From Ehretia macrophylla (Eukaryota > Streptophyta > Magnoliopsida > Boraginales > Ehretiaceae), in NCBI GenBank assembly GCA_037974665.1, contig CM075770.1, forward strand, positions 3,422,501 to 3,486,500: a DNA stretch of 64,000 nt, read 5' to 3'. Under the pieces are notes generated by a model, which ran no database searches, had not been told where the DNA came from, and was given only the letters and a program-made list of their open reading frames with translations. Of the stretch, positions 36,240 through 47,432 are shown one piece after another. Each line of letters starts with the position of its first letter. Position 1 is the first letter of the stretch. Both the position numbers and the translations under genes were made by a program.

Positions 36240-37371
36240 TGTTAAGGTAAAAATTGGCAGCCCCGAACTCCTTCAGGGGCTGGACGAGTTCCCTTATCCA
36301 AATAATATTTTGTATACTCTGTCCACCTTGTAGTCCTTGTAAATCTTGGGCAGATACTCAGGGCTACAGCCCCGGTCTTTCATTTATGTTGGGGCTTGAT
36401 GGTTGGGGCTGGCACGTCTGCCCTGTTCTTCATCCTTGTCTTAGGGGTTTACCCCCTCTTACTAAGTGTTCTGCTAGGTCCTTGCTCGTTACCATGTCAG
36501 CGAGGGCCGTACCAAATTTATGCATCAGGACCTGTGGTCCTCGAGCTCCGAGGTCCGATCTTCTGTTCTCGGGGATCAATGGTCTAGGCTAACCTGTTTC
36601 GCAGGGCTGGACGAGCCCCGTCAGCCTGAGCTGTACGAACTGTAGGAGCTAGAATCTACTAGTTGAGGCTCCACCAGCTTATTTCCTGCAAAACAAGGAT
36701 CCCTGGGGGGTACTCGGGGGCCCCCTCCGACGCTCAAGTCAGTTATAGGAGCAAGAGATTGCTTAAGAGCATTTAAAGTATTGCGTGTGAGCAAGGTAGT
36801 TGCTTAGGAGCAATTAAGAGAGAGCTTGTAAGCGTTAGAATGAGATACCTGTACTCTTCATGTCTACCTGTATTTATAATTGCTGAAATATGGAGTTGTA
36901 AGATAGGATAAACATAAATCCCACGATATTAGGCTTAAGGAGATAATATCAAATGAGATAAGACAAATCTCTTATCTTTAGGCTTAAGGGGATAATATCC
37001 ATATCCCTTATCTTTAGGAATCCAGCAAAATTATTGTGTACTTATCCTTATCTCAAAACTCCCTTGTTATTCGTCTGCTGCCCAGTGCTCCCCGTGAGCC
37101 CAGGTCAGGACGTTGACGGGGCTACCCTTGTGAGCCCAGGTCCGAACGTTGGCGGGGCTACCCTAGCTCCGTAGGCCAGATCTTTTCGTCTGCTGCCCCG
37201 TGCCCCTTATAAGCCCAGGTCCGAACGTTGGCGGGGCTACCCTAACTCTGTAGGCCAGATCTTTCCGTCTGCTGCCCCATGCCCCTTATGAGCACAGGTC
37301 CGAACATTGGCGCGGCCCCCCCAGCTCCGCATGCCGGATCTTTCTGGGGCTCGAGATCTACCCCTATCAAT
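36240..37371 (-). repeat. Left (3') LTR of the LARD-like element
   Basis: TGTTAAGG...CCTATCA. About 40 bases shorter than the right LTR because one block (near 42244-42290 of the right copy) is absent. It contains tandem AGCCCAGGTCCGAACGTTGG-type phrases near 37080-37320. Confidence 0.88.
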
Positions 37372-37574
37372 TGCTCCCCCAATCTCCTGAGCTCCGCTGG
37401 AGGTTAAAGGATTGTCATGTGGGTGGAGCTTCTTTGTTCTCCCGTCAGTTTAGCTATTGTAATCGCCACTTTGCAAACTAGATATACCATCATCTCAGTT
37501 GGTCTACGTACCTTGAGATTCATGCCCCCTACTTCACGTCGTAAAAAAGATCTCCTTCATGACATGGTTTTTGC

Positions 37575-37982
37575 ATGACTCAGGCTAATGACCTTATTTT
37601 TGAATTCAGCTCATGGCTTTATTTTTGTGGTCTAGTCGGTGAGCCCTCAGACCCTCATATCAGTGAATTCAATTTTGAAGTTGCTCCTACTGATATTTTG
37701 GTAGAGCCTTGGTATGCCCTCCCAATCTTCTTTAGAGAGGTTGGAGAGTTTGTTGCGACTATTAAGGTTGGATGTATAGGCGCTGTGAAATCGAGAAGAG
37801 AAGTCGACCAATGGAACAATTCGAGGCGCAGACCTCTTCAATGGGAACGCGCATTGCGAGCTTGTAAGTACAAGCATATAATGTTAAGGCTAACTTTTAA
37901 GCTTGATTTAGCCCTCATCCCATGTTTATCTTGGGCTCTTACGGTCCCACCTCTGGTATTTTATTACTCTTGCAATGCTTGA
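37575..37982 (+). other. Unassigned 135-codon ORF inside the LARD-like element
   Basis: Plus-strand ORF, opposite to the element's sense, starting MTQANDLIFEFSSWLYFCGL and ending VFYYSCNA. I recognise no family. It has charged middle and hydrophobic ends and no clear catalytic motif. It could be chance, or a remnant of captured sequence. Confidence 0.2.
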
Positions 37983-37989
37983 GTGTTTG

Positions 37990-39950
37990 GCTCAAAATGA
38001 CATTCGACATGTGATTTCTTTTTTAGCTAAGGGTAGTTTGACTTTGCCATTTTCGGCTTAGCCTTGGCTTTTTGGCCTCCAGCATATGTCTGACCTGAGA
38101 ATGGCACTTCAACTTTTCCCTTGGCTCTTCTTATGTTTGACATGACTCTTGGCCTTGCCTTGTGCTTGAGTTTGGGTTTAACTTTCCCGAGCTTTCCCTA
38201 GGTTCCACTCATACTTGAGCTTGGATCCCGACATGCTCTTCTTATCCCTCGAGGTATGTCGGGATTTGGCCTTGGCCTTGTATGGATTGGCTTGGTCATT
38301 GTGCTTAGCCTTGATTTATCGCGAGTTGGTTTCTAACTTAGCTCGCTTCAGTTAGCCTTGTGTTGATTTTATTTCAGTTCTTTCCGAGCTCAGAGAGGTT
38401 TAGGCATCTCATGTAGGCCCTTCCTCGTTCCCTTTCTAAGTTCTTCTTAAGGTCTTAAGGAATTTAAATGTCTATTCCAACCTTCTTGCTAGCTTTATTG
38501 AGGCCTAAGGACTTGCACGGAGCCCTTCTTCGGCCTTAAGTGAGGTTTTCCAAGGTCCAGGGACTTATAAGGGCCCTTTTTATGACCTCGAGCTCATTAT
38601 ATTTTTGTTGTAGAATCCACCTTTTTGGCGAAAGGCCTTTGTGTCATGGTTCGACTCCTTTCAGCTTTTGATTCTTTCTCTGATTTCTTTATTTAGATCT
38701 CAATTGCCCCCTAGACCAGATTGGTTGGGGTCTTTTATGTAATTCTAGCTCTGCTAGTCCCTACCTCTTCAAGAATGTGCTAAAGTTCAGCCCTATTTTA
38801 TTTTATGGCTTGAGGAGCATTTTGGCATGTCCACTGGTCTTTTGGATAAGATATATCTCTATGGGCCTCACGCTTGTCCCAATTTCTCTTGATGACCTTT
38901 AAATTGGTGCCAACATCTTTAAGTCTCTTTGACTCAAGTAGCCTTGAGTTCTAACGTCTTCAAGGGCTGACTCAATAGTTACGGGTAGTCGGCCTTGAGC
39001 TCTTACAACCTCGGGGGCTGGCTCAAAAGTTGGTGCTATTCAGCATTTTGGACCATTATATGATCTCTTGCTTGGGAAATAAGTCTCCCTGATTTTGGAC
39101 CAACAATTTGCAGGTCCTTAAGTGAGGATGCTATTGATCCTTTGATTACGGACCTAGTACTTGAGCATAGACTCTCAGTTATTTAGCTTAGGAATTCCTT
39201 AGTTAGCTTCCTGCATACTTGCTAAGGATGCTTTAGTTTAGTGGAGGTCATTTCTTACTAGCAGGACCTACGGGGCTATGGTGCTTATAAAATATTGCGA
39301 CTTAAGTGGGCTGAAGCCAAGCTCCACTCGGTGCTCAATTATCCCAGGCTATGCTTGACTTTTGGAGCAAAGAGCTCACTGAGCATCGTGACCTAAATGG
39401 GCTATGTCGAGCCTCATCCGATGCTTGGATGCTTCTGGATATGCTCTCTATCGTTTGGTCCCTTGTCGGGCCTCAACATGTGGCCTGAGGGATGATAACC
39501 CAAACAGTTGCTTGTAAGACCCCGAAGGGTCTTTATCTAAGCTTAGGGAATAATGACCCCGATGGTGGTAGTGAGAACTCGGAGGTTCTTGTCTTAGCCT
39601 GGGGAGTGATATCCCCTGTGATGGCTGGTACGGCCCCGGAGGGATATTGTCTTGGTGTAGGGAGTAATATTCCCTATGGTGGCTGGTGAGACCCCGAAGG
39701 GATCTCGTCTTTGCTTAGGGAGCAATGTCGCCTGTGGTGGCTGGAGACCCCGAAGGGTTCTCGTCTTAGCCTTCAGGGTGCTGCAACCCTTGATAGTGTT
39801 GAGCTTTTATGGCTCGTAGGCCAACTCTCGTAGCCTGGAGGAGCTTTGGGAGACTTCTGTTGTGACTGGGCTTAGTTAGTCACCCATTTATTTATGCCAG
39901 AAGAGCTCCACTGAAGTTTGGGGAACTCTATTGAGTTTAGAAAAGTTGTT
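37990..39950. other. Non-coding LARD interior with short dispersed phrases
   Basis: Unusually rich in CTT/GGCC phrases (TTGGCCTTG, CTTGAGC) and in repeated GACCCCGAAGGGNTCT-like phrases near 39520-39760 (about five copies roughly 60 bases apart). No protein is recognised on either strand. Confidence 0.55.
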
Positions 39951-39959
39951 TCTTTTTGA

Positions 39960-41270
39960 GCTAATGAGAGCTCTGATAATCTTGGGAGAGTTCCATTAAG
40001 CTTAAGAGAGCTCTTACTTTTCATGCTAAGGAAAACTCTGCAGATCTTGGAAGAGCTCCACTGAGTTTAGGAGAGCTCAATCTTTTTTAATTAATGAAAG
40101 TTCTACTGATCTTGGGAGAGCTCTGTCGCTCCACTGGGCTTAGGAGAGCTCATGCTTTTTGAGCTAAAGAGAGTTTTGTTCATCTTATGAGAGTTTTGAT
40201 ACTCTGCTGGGTTAAGAAGAGCTCTTGCCTTTTGAGGTACGGAGAGCCCCGATGCTCAGCTGGGCTAAGGAGAGCTCTGCTGATTTTGGAAGAGCTCCGA
40301 TACCTTACTGGACTGAGGAGAGTTCCTGCCCTTTGAGGTAAGAAGAGCTTCGCTGATTTTAGGAGAGCTTCGATACCCTTGCTGGGATGAAGAAAACTCA
40401 TGCCTTTTGAGGTACGGAGAGCTCCGCTGATTTTAGGAGAGCTCCGATACTCTGCTGGACTAAGGAGAGCTCATACCCTTTGAGGTAAGAAGAGCTCCGC
40501 TGATTTTAGGAGAGCTCCGATACTCTATTGGACTGAGGAGAGCTCCTGCCCTTTAAGGTAAGAAAAGCTTCGTTGATTTTAGGAGAGCTCCGATACTCTG
40601 CTGGGCTAAGGAGAGCTCCTATTCTTTGAGGTACGGAGATCTTTGATGTTCGGCTGGGCTGAGAAGAGCTCCACTAATTTTAGGAGAGCTCTGATACTCT
40701 GCTGGGCTGAGGAGAGCTCCTACCCTTTGAGGTAAGAAGAGCTCCGCTGATTTTAGGAGAGCTCCGATACTCTGCTGGGCTAAGGAGAACTCCTATTCTT
40801 TGAGGTACGGAGAGCTCCAATGCTCGGCTGGGTTGAGAAGAGTTTCATTGATTTTAGGAGAGCTCCGATACTCTGCTGGGCTAAGGAGAGCTCCTGCCCT
40901 TTGAGGTAAGGATAACTCCACTTATTTTAGGAGAGCTCCGATACTCCTGCTAGACTGAGGATAGCTCCTGCCCTTTAAAGTAAGAAAAGCTCTGCTGATT
41001 TTAGGAGAGCTCCGATACTCTGATGGGCTAAGGAGAACTCTTATTCTTTGAGGTACGGAGAGCTCCGATGCTCGGCTGGGCTGAGAAGAGCTCCACTAAT
41101 TTTAGGAAAGCTTCGATACTCTGCTGGGCTGAGGAGAGCTCCTGCTCTTTGAGGTAAGGATAACTCCACTTATTTTAGGAGAGGTCCGATACTCTGCTGG
41201 GCTGAGGAGAGCTTCTACCCTTTGAGGTAAGGAGAGCTCCATTGATTTTGGGAGAGCTCCAATACTTGCT
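39960..41270. repeat. 73-bp minisatellite inside the LARD-like element
   Basis: A unit of about 73 bases built on TTTTAGGAGAGCTCCGATAC, CTGCTGGGCTGAGGAGAGCT and CCTTTGAGGTAAGAAGAGCT. The first phrase occurs at 40431, 40504 and 40577, exactly 73 bases apart. Some units carry an extra ~28 bases (for example one starting near 40678). Copies before 40180 are more degenerate. Roughly 18 units in total; the palindrome GAGCTC or a close variant occurs several times per unit. Confidence 0.9.
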
Positions 41271-41279
41271 ATGTTTCAT

Positions 41280-42105
41280 ACTTCTTTCACAGTGTAATTT
41301 TTTTTGCCTCTTACACTACCTCAAAATGCAGTAGTATGACCAGCTAGGTTGTCATTATGCATGTCAAATATATGCACAGCAGGTTGAACCATAATTATAG
41401 GCGACTTAAATTAGCTCAGACATATTGTTCCCTGAAGCACTTATTTCTCTCAGGTGTTTTATCAAACACCCTGAGTGCATATGATGAGGGGCATGTATTT
41501 GTATAAGTTTTTCCATGCAAATTGCACATCGACGTTTTATCAAACATCTTCGACACATAACATAAGAGATATACAATTTGTGTCTAAGTTTCCTGATGCC
41601 ACGTTCACCTTGGCATTTTTTCAAACACATTAGGTGCATCTTATGAAAAGCCTTTTGTTCAAAAAATATTTAGCACGAGCATTCAAATCAGAAGCTCTAC
41701 TATGTCCACATGTTCTCGGATTTAGGACGTGCATCCACATTTAAAATGAACAATGCATTGATTAGAATATTGCACTTTTTATCCATGCTTGTGAGTTGTG
41801 CTACGTGGACTTTTGAATATGCTCTTATGTGGTCTTTAACTAGGTTTCATAATTCTTGAAACATTGATTTAAAGATATGCACATTTGGCTAAGAGTCTGC
41901 GATGCACAGGGCTAGGATATGGTAAACATATAATCAACTATGATAGCATAAACATTATCGTGAGCTACGATGCATTGTCAAGAATGCACATAAAAATAGA
42001 AGCACTAAAATGTCAAGCGATAGATTGATAGCAATTACCATGACACGAGTATTAAAGTTATTCATCTTACTCATATTGATGGTGGTTTCTCAGTGGGTTA
42101 ATCCT
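41280..42105. other. LARD interior, 5' leader side
   Basis: AT-richer. It contains three degenerate copies of a TTTTATCAAACAC-N-TGCAT phrase (41455-41640). No protein recognised. Confidence 0.5.
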
Positions 42106-42129
42106 TCGTTCCCACAGACTGCGCCAAAT

Positions 42130-43297
42130 TATTAAGGTAAAAATTGGCAGCCCCGAACTCCTTCCGAGGCTGGACGAGTTCCCTTATCTGAATAATATTT
42201 TGTATGCTCTGTCCACCTTACAGTCCTCGTAAATTCAGGGCAGACTGTTAACGGCGCTGTTATCAGCCCCGTGGGCTGACCTTACTTAGGGCTACATCCC
42301 CGGTCTTTCATTTCTGATGGGGCTTGATAGTTGGGGCTGGCACGTCTGCCCTGTTCCTCATCCTTGTCTTAGGGGTTTACCCCCTCCTACTAAGTGTTCT
42401 GCTAGGTCCTTGCTCATTACCATGTCAGCGAGGGCCGTACCAGATTTATGCATCAGCACTTGTCGTCCTGGAGCTCCGAGGTCTGATCTTCTGTTCTCGG
42501 GGCTCAATGGCCTGGGCTAACCTATTTGGCAGGGCTGGACGAGCCCCGTCAGCCTGGGCTGTACGAACTGTAAGAGCTGGAATCTACTATTTGAGGCTTC
42601 ACCAGCTTATTTCCTGCAAAGCAAGGACCATTGAGGGGTACCCGGGGGTCTCCTCTGACGCTCAAGTCAGTTATGAGAGCAAGAGATTGCTTAAGAGCAT
42701 TTAAAGTATTGCGTGTGAGCAAGGTAGTTGCTTAGGAGCAATTAAGAGAGAGCTTGTAAGCGTTAGAATGAGATACCTGTACTCTTCATGTCTACCTGTA
42801 TTCATAATTGCTGAAATATAGAGTTGTAAGATAGGATAAACATAAATCCCACGATATTAGGCGTAAGGAGATAATATCAAAGGAGATAAGACAAATCTCT
42901 TATCTTTAGGCTTAAGGGGATAATATCCATATCCCTTATTTTTAGGAATTCAGCAAAATCATTGTGTACTTATCCTTATCTCAAAATTCTCTTATTATTC
43001 GTCTGCTACCCAGTGTTCTCCGTGAGGCCAGGTCAGGACGTTGACGGGACTACCCTTGTGAGCCCAAGTCCAAATGTTGGCAGGGCTACCCTAGCTCCAT
43101 AGGCCAGATCTTTCCATTTGCTGTCCCGTGCCCTTTATGAGCCCTGGTCCAAACATTGGCTGGGCTACCCCCGCTCCATAGGCCAGATCTTTTCGTCTGC
43201 TGTACCATGCCCCTTATGAGCCTAGGTCCGAACATTGACACGGCCACCCCAACTCCGCAGGCTAAATCTTTCTGGGGCTCGAAATCTAACCCTATTA
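42130..43297 (-). repeat. Right (5') LTR of the LARD-like element
   Basis: Matches 36240-37371 with scattered differences and one extra block of about 44 bases. Its outer end lies 272 bases before the PPR start codon, so its sequence borders the PPR promoter. Confidence 0.88.
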
Positions 43298-43569
43298 ATA
43301 CTTACAAACATAGAAAAATAAATTGACAAATAAATTATGCAAAATTTTGAGCTCTGTAAAGTGGTTAGAGGATAGCTAGGTTTGACTGCCAAGTTGATAA
43401 AGCCGAACATTATGTATTGATCTATAGGTGTGTTGGCTCATCGATTAGACCTCCCATGAAGAAAAAAAAAAAAAAACCGTATTACGAAGCTCTCTCCATT
43501 TTCATATCCTCAGTCCTAAACCACCCTATATCTACAGGTCTGCATTTTGTGTTGATTCTCTAAAACACA

Positions 43570-45219
43570 ATGGCAATTAGAACACTCTTCTCTCATGCCA
43601 GAAACAAATTCACACTTCACCTCTTCCAATTGCATCTTCATTCTCAACCCAAAAACACCCCAAAAACTCATCAATTTACAACACCCTTTTCATCTCACTC
43701 TGTTGCCACTCATCATCACCACCACACAGACCCACCATCACCACCATCTCCAGACCTCGTCAACGAGCTTTCACGAATTCTAAGCGATTACAGAAGCCCC
43801 CAACACGACATTGAATCAGCACTCCATCCATTTGCCACCAAAATCTCACCCAATTTAGTCGAACAAGTACTCAAGAGGTGCAAAAATCTTGGCTTTTCAG
43901 CACACAGATTCTTTATCTGGGCTCAAAAGTTACCATCTTTTGAACCCAGTAAAGAAAGCTACCATATTGTTGTTGACATCTTAGGGAGCAGTAAAAACTT
44001 CCCATTGATGTGGGATTTTCTTGTAGAGATGAAAAAGATTGAATCTTGGAAATTTAGTGCGGAAATTTTCTGGGTTGTGTTTAGAGCTTATAGTAGAGCT
44101 AGTTTTCCTGCTGATGCTATTAGGGCCTTTAATAAGATGGTTGATTTTGGAATTAACCCGAGTTTAAATGATCTTGATCAGCTTTTGTTTGTGTTGTGTA
44201 AAAGAAAGCATGTGAAGCATGCTCAGCAGTTGTTTGATAGAGTAAAGGGTGATTATGTGCCAAGTGCGAAGAGTTATAGTATTTTGATAAGGGGTTGGGG
44301 TGAGATTGGTGAGGTTAATGAGGCGAAAATGGTTTTCGATGAGATGCTTGAAAGAGGGTGTTCGTTGGATTTGCTTGCTTATAATAGTGTGTTGGAGTGT
44401 TTGTGCAAGGGTGGCAGTGTAAATGAGGCGTATAGTCTGTTCTCAAAAATGAGGTCTAAAGGGCTTGAGCCGGATGCTTACACATATTCAATATTCATCC
44501 GTGTTGCTTGTGAAGCGAATGATATTCATTCGGCCTTTAGGATTCTTGATAGGATGAAAAGGTACAATCTTGTGGCGAATGTGTTTACATATAATTGTCT
44601 CGTTAAGGCACTCTGTAAGAATGATAAGGTGGATGATGCTTTCAAGCTTCTAGATGAGATGATTGAGAGAGGGTTGAGACCAGATGTTTGGAGCTACAAT
44701 GTGATCCTAGCTTTCCATTGTGATCATAATGAAGTGAACCGGGCTCTTAGGCTCATTTCTAGAATGGATGAAGATTCCTGCCAGCCCGACAGGCATACCT
44801 ATAATATGGTGCTTAAAATGCTCATTAAGGTGGGAAGGTTTGATAGAGTTGAGAAAGTTTGGGAGAGTATGGAACAGAGAGGATTTTATCCTTCAGTCTC
44901 CACATATGCTGTAATGGTCCATGGTTTCTGTAAGAAAAAAGGTAAAGTTGAGGAAGCATGTAAATATTTCGAAATGATGATCGACGAAGGGATACCTCCA
45001 TATACCACAACCTGTGAATTGTTGAGGAACAAACTTATAGGGTTAGGATTCGCTGACCAGACAGATATACTTGCAGATAAAATGGAAAGAAGCACTTCTT
45101 GTTTAATACAAGAGTTATCAAGCATAATGAGAGGCAATAGGACTAGTCTGAAATTAAGAAGTGAAGAGGAATTGTCAGATGAAAGTGACTTAGAATTCAT
45201 AACTCCAATTGGAAGATAA
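43570..45219 (+). CDS. P-class pentatricopeptide repeat protein, probably mitochondrial
   Basis: Single-exon ORF of 549 aa. The N-terminus (MAIRTLFSHARNKFTLHLFQ) is rich in Arg, Ser, His and Phe and poor in acidic residues for about 60 residues, as in a mitochondrial presequence. From about residue 125 to 480 there are roughly ten 35-residue PPR units, for example SYSILIRGWGEIGEVNEAKM, AYNSVLECLCKGGSVNEAYS, TYNCLVKALCKNDKVDDAFK and SYNVILAFHCDHNEVNRALR. No E, DYW or SMR extension is present, so it is P-class. By recall it resembles Arabidopsis At1g52640. Such proteins bind organellar RNA in a sequence-specific way; the target is unknown. The last codons and the stop lie in a duplicated segment (45205-45368). 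Confidence 0.93.
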   Translation: MAIRTLFSHARNKFTLHLFQLHLHSQPKNTPKTHQFTTPFSSHSVATHHHHHTDPPSPPSPDLVNELSRILSDYRSPQHDIESALHPFATKISPNLVEQVLKRCKNLGFSAHRFFIWAQKLPSFEPSKESYHIVVDILGSSKNFPLMWDFLVEMKKIESWKFSAEIFWVVFRAYSRASFPADAIRAFNKMVDFGINPSLNDLDQLLFVLCKRKHVKHAQQLFDRVKGDYVPSAKSYSILIRGWGEIGEVNEAKMVFDEMLERGCSLDLLAYNSVLECLCKGGSVNEAYSLFSKMRSKGLEPDAYTYSIFIRVACEANDIHSAFRILDRMKRYNLVANVFTYNCLVKALCKNDKVDDAFKLLDEMIERGLRPDVWSYNVILAFHCDHNEVNRALRLISRMDEDSCQPDRHTYNMVLKMLIKVGRFDRVEKVWESMEQRGFYPSVSTYAVMVHGFCKKKGKVEEACKYFEMMIDEGIPPYTTTCELLRNKLIGLGFADQTDILADKMERSTSCLIQELSSIMRGNRTSLKLRSEEELSDESDLEFITPIGR

Positions 45220-45368
45220 CCTGAGTTCATCATTGCCAAAAGGAGAGCGCGAGTCTATGCAGGTCTTGTAGGTTATTTCGGGAACCCCAATTGGAAAATG
45301 ATCTGAGTTCATCATTGCCAAAAGGAGAAGGCGAGTCCTTGTCGTGCTGCTTGTTTGTCAACCATATT
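45205..45368 (+). repeat. 82-bp tandem duplication across the PPR stop codon
   Basis: CCAATTGGAAGATAACCTGAG (45205) recurs as CCAATTGGAAAATGATCTGAG (45287), and TTCATCATTGCCAAAAGGAG follows in both. The first copy contains the TAA used by the PPR gene; the second has TGA in the same place. Confidence 0.85.
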
Positions 45369-46010
45369 CGTGCTTGAGATTTTTCCTCTGCCAAGATGAT
45401 ACTTCAAGATATTGACATTGGCCTCTCCAAACAGCTTTAGTGATGAACGAATCATCTTCTGAAATGTATGCCTTGTTCTTGTCACAGGCGCTTGATTTGC
45501 ATGGACTTTCAAGATGAACTCCCAATTAACAGTATCATATACCTTCTTGAGATCAACCTTGAAGGAACTCCTATGTGTTTCCCCTGTATCCTTTCACGAG
45601 TTCCTGACACGTCAAGACATTGTCAGAGATTTTTTCTTCCAGCAACAAAGGCTCCTTGATTCAAGGAAACAGTCTCAGGTAAAATAGTCTTTAATTGGTT
45701 AGCCAAGATTTTGGTATGCATTTGTAAATTGTATTGCAATAAGAAATAGGTCTAAAGTCATTGATCTTAGAAAGATAGTCCACTTTGAGGAAAGGGCAGC
45801 AATGCTAGGATTGACCTTCCTAAGTAGTTTACCGGATTCAAAAATGGATCTAACTGCCTCCACGACATCCCTTCCCTCTATGCACTTTTACAAATTTGTG
45901 TTGTATACTCGCCAGGCCCTAGGCTCTTACTCCCCAAGTAGTTTACCGGATATTAAAGTTTTATGTAATCGAAGATATGTTTTCTAGTCTTGTCTGTAAT
46001 CAAAGATGGC
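45345..46010 (-). pseudogene. LINE reverse transcriptase fragment
   Basis: On the minus strand, from high to low coordinates, broken frames give a FRPIS-like segment near 45760, KILANQLKTILPETVS then QGAFVAGR near 45720-45630, and DLKKVYDTVNWEFILKVHAN near 45560-45490. This is the RT order of plant L1 LINEs. There are many stops and frame changes, so it is old debris. A possible continuation up to about 46400 cannot be assigned. Confidence 0.7.
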
Positions 46011-46524
46011 AAAGCAGATAGTTGACAAGTTAAATCTAAAGTTGAATAAATTTTCTTTTTTAGAGTGCTTTTCTGCTCTGTAGATAATAAAATTGTGCAG
46101 AGCATAAGCATGTGGTATGATCATTTTTGCCCTGTTTTGTAACACGTCAAAGGATTAATTGTTAGATTTCTTTCCAGATTTTGAAGAGCCAATTGATGAG
46201 ATTTCTTCACATTGTCTTCTTTGATCAATGAGAAGAAAAATCTTGTGCTGGAGCCCCTTCACTGAGCTGAACAGCCATGCCGGGTAGTTTTCGCTTTCTG
46301 CCAGGCAGTAGAACTGCATCTCTTTCTGGGAACAAAGAGCAGAAGGGCACGATGCTCCAACAGAGAGCCTTGTCGAACTAGGCCAATGCTCTGGCATCAA
46401 GCTTGTATCTTCAACAAAGGAGACGGGGCATAAGAATTAAGGTTTCAGCTTGTCCATCTGCTAGAATGGCTGATTTCATTATCAATCTCTAGCACTAAAT
46501 TAGCATTCTGAATACACCCTGATT

Positions 46525-46721
46525 TTTTCAAATGGTCATCATATTCATGTTTCTCTTGTTCACCAATCAGCCAATAGAATGGTCGATTTTGTTGCTAGAT
46601 TAGCTCGGGCCTGCTCTTTACCTGCTGATTGGATGTTTCGCATTCCAAACCCTGTTAATGCTCTGCTTGTCGCGAACCCCCACCCCCCCCCCACACCCCC
46701 CCCCCAAAAAAAAAAAAAAAA
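46525..46721 (+). mobile_element. Short 5'-truncated LINE insertion
   Basis: A 197-base insertion bounded by ACACCCTGATT on both sides (46514-46524 and 46722-46732). It encodes a piece of the terminal RNase H region (ANRMVDFVARLARA, then IPNPVNALLVAN), followed by a C-rich tract (46677-46705) and an A tail. Good example of a target-primed, strongly truncated insertion. Confidence 0.8.
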
Positions 46722-46732
46722 ACACCCTGATT

Positions 46733-47432
46733 ATGTTTTCAAGCTCCTGATTTCTCAGCTCTTGTTATGTTATCCGAGGTCCTTTTTTAGCATTGCTTTC
46801 TTTTTCAATGTGGTCATTTTCTGAAGATTATTTGATTATTCAAAGTTGAAGGGTTCATTACAAAGCTCTTCCATCTTCACATTTAACAAAGCGATGAATT
46901 CTCTTACTATTCTCCTGTATCTGATTGTGCGATAAGATGACACTATTCTCCTTCCTTGCATTAACATCATTGTTGATCGTAAATGGGACGATAGTAGTAA
47001 AATTTGAACATAAAACCTTTTCAGTAAATAGGGTATACGTGATTAGTTTGATATTTTTAACATGCTTCTTAATGTGTAAGCAAGATTTTTTAGCATGTTA
47101 TGTACGTGGTAGAATGAAAGTGATGAGACTTGTGTCTCCGCTTAAAGTATTTCAATGTTCACAAATGATAATTCAAATCTCCATTTGATGGAAAAGGTTC
47201 AATGATTTGGAAAGACCACGGCAAAGAATGAGCTTGACTAAAGATTTTTCTGTAACAAATGTAAAAACAGAAAATTTCTATCGATTGCATCAAAAGAAAA
47301 AAAAAAAAAAAACTATTGTAAGAAACATAGTCATCTAACCAAAATATGGAGTTAGTCGCCAATTGAAAATTTACCATTTAAAATACATTTTTTCCCTTTT
47401 TTCAGATGACGAGCAATTCGTCTTAAGTAAGA
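46733..47432. other. Intergenic, no gene seen
   Basis: AT-rich spacer between LINE debris and the 3' end of the first polygalacturonase gene. Confidence 0.5.

Larger units (their letters stand above)
36240..43297 (-). mobile_element. LARD-like LTR element without recognisable gag-pol
   Basis: Two LTRs of about 1.13-1.17 kb (36240-37371 and 42130-43297) enclose about 4.76 kb of GC-richer sequence in which no retroelement protein could be recognised. Orientation is minus: beside the right LTR the minus strand reads TTTGGCGCAGTCTGTGGGAA (a TGGCGC-type primer-binding region, 42106-42129), and beside the left LTR ATTGGGGGAGCAA is a good polypurine tract (37372-37386). The flanks are GTACT (36235-36239) and ATACT (43298-43302), a 5-bp duplication with one mismatch. 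This design matches large retrotransposon derivatives, which depend on other elements for mobility. The LTRs differ visibly, so it is not recent. Confidence 0.82.

Noticed and set aside
36254-36592. 112-codon ORF, and overlapping ORFs at 42317-42704
   Set aside because: They lie within the LTRs of the LARD-like element, occur in both LTRs in differing frames, and match no protein family. Chance ORFs in GC-rich LTR sequence.
39960-41270. Regularly spaced repeats, considered as CRISPR-like
   Set aside because: The units are contiguous with no unique spacers, and this is a plant genome; it is a minisatellite.
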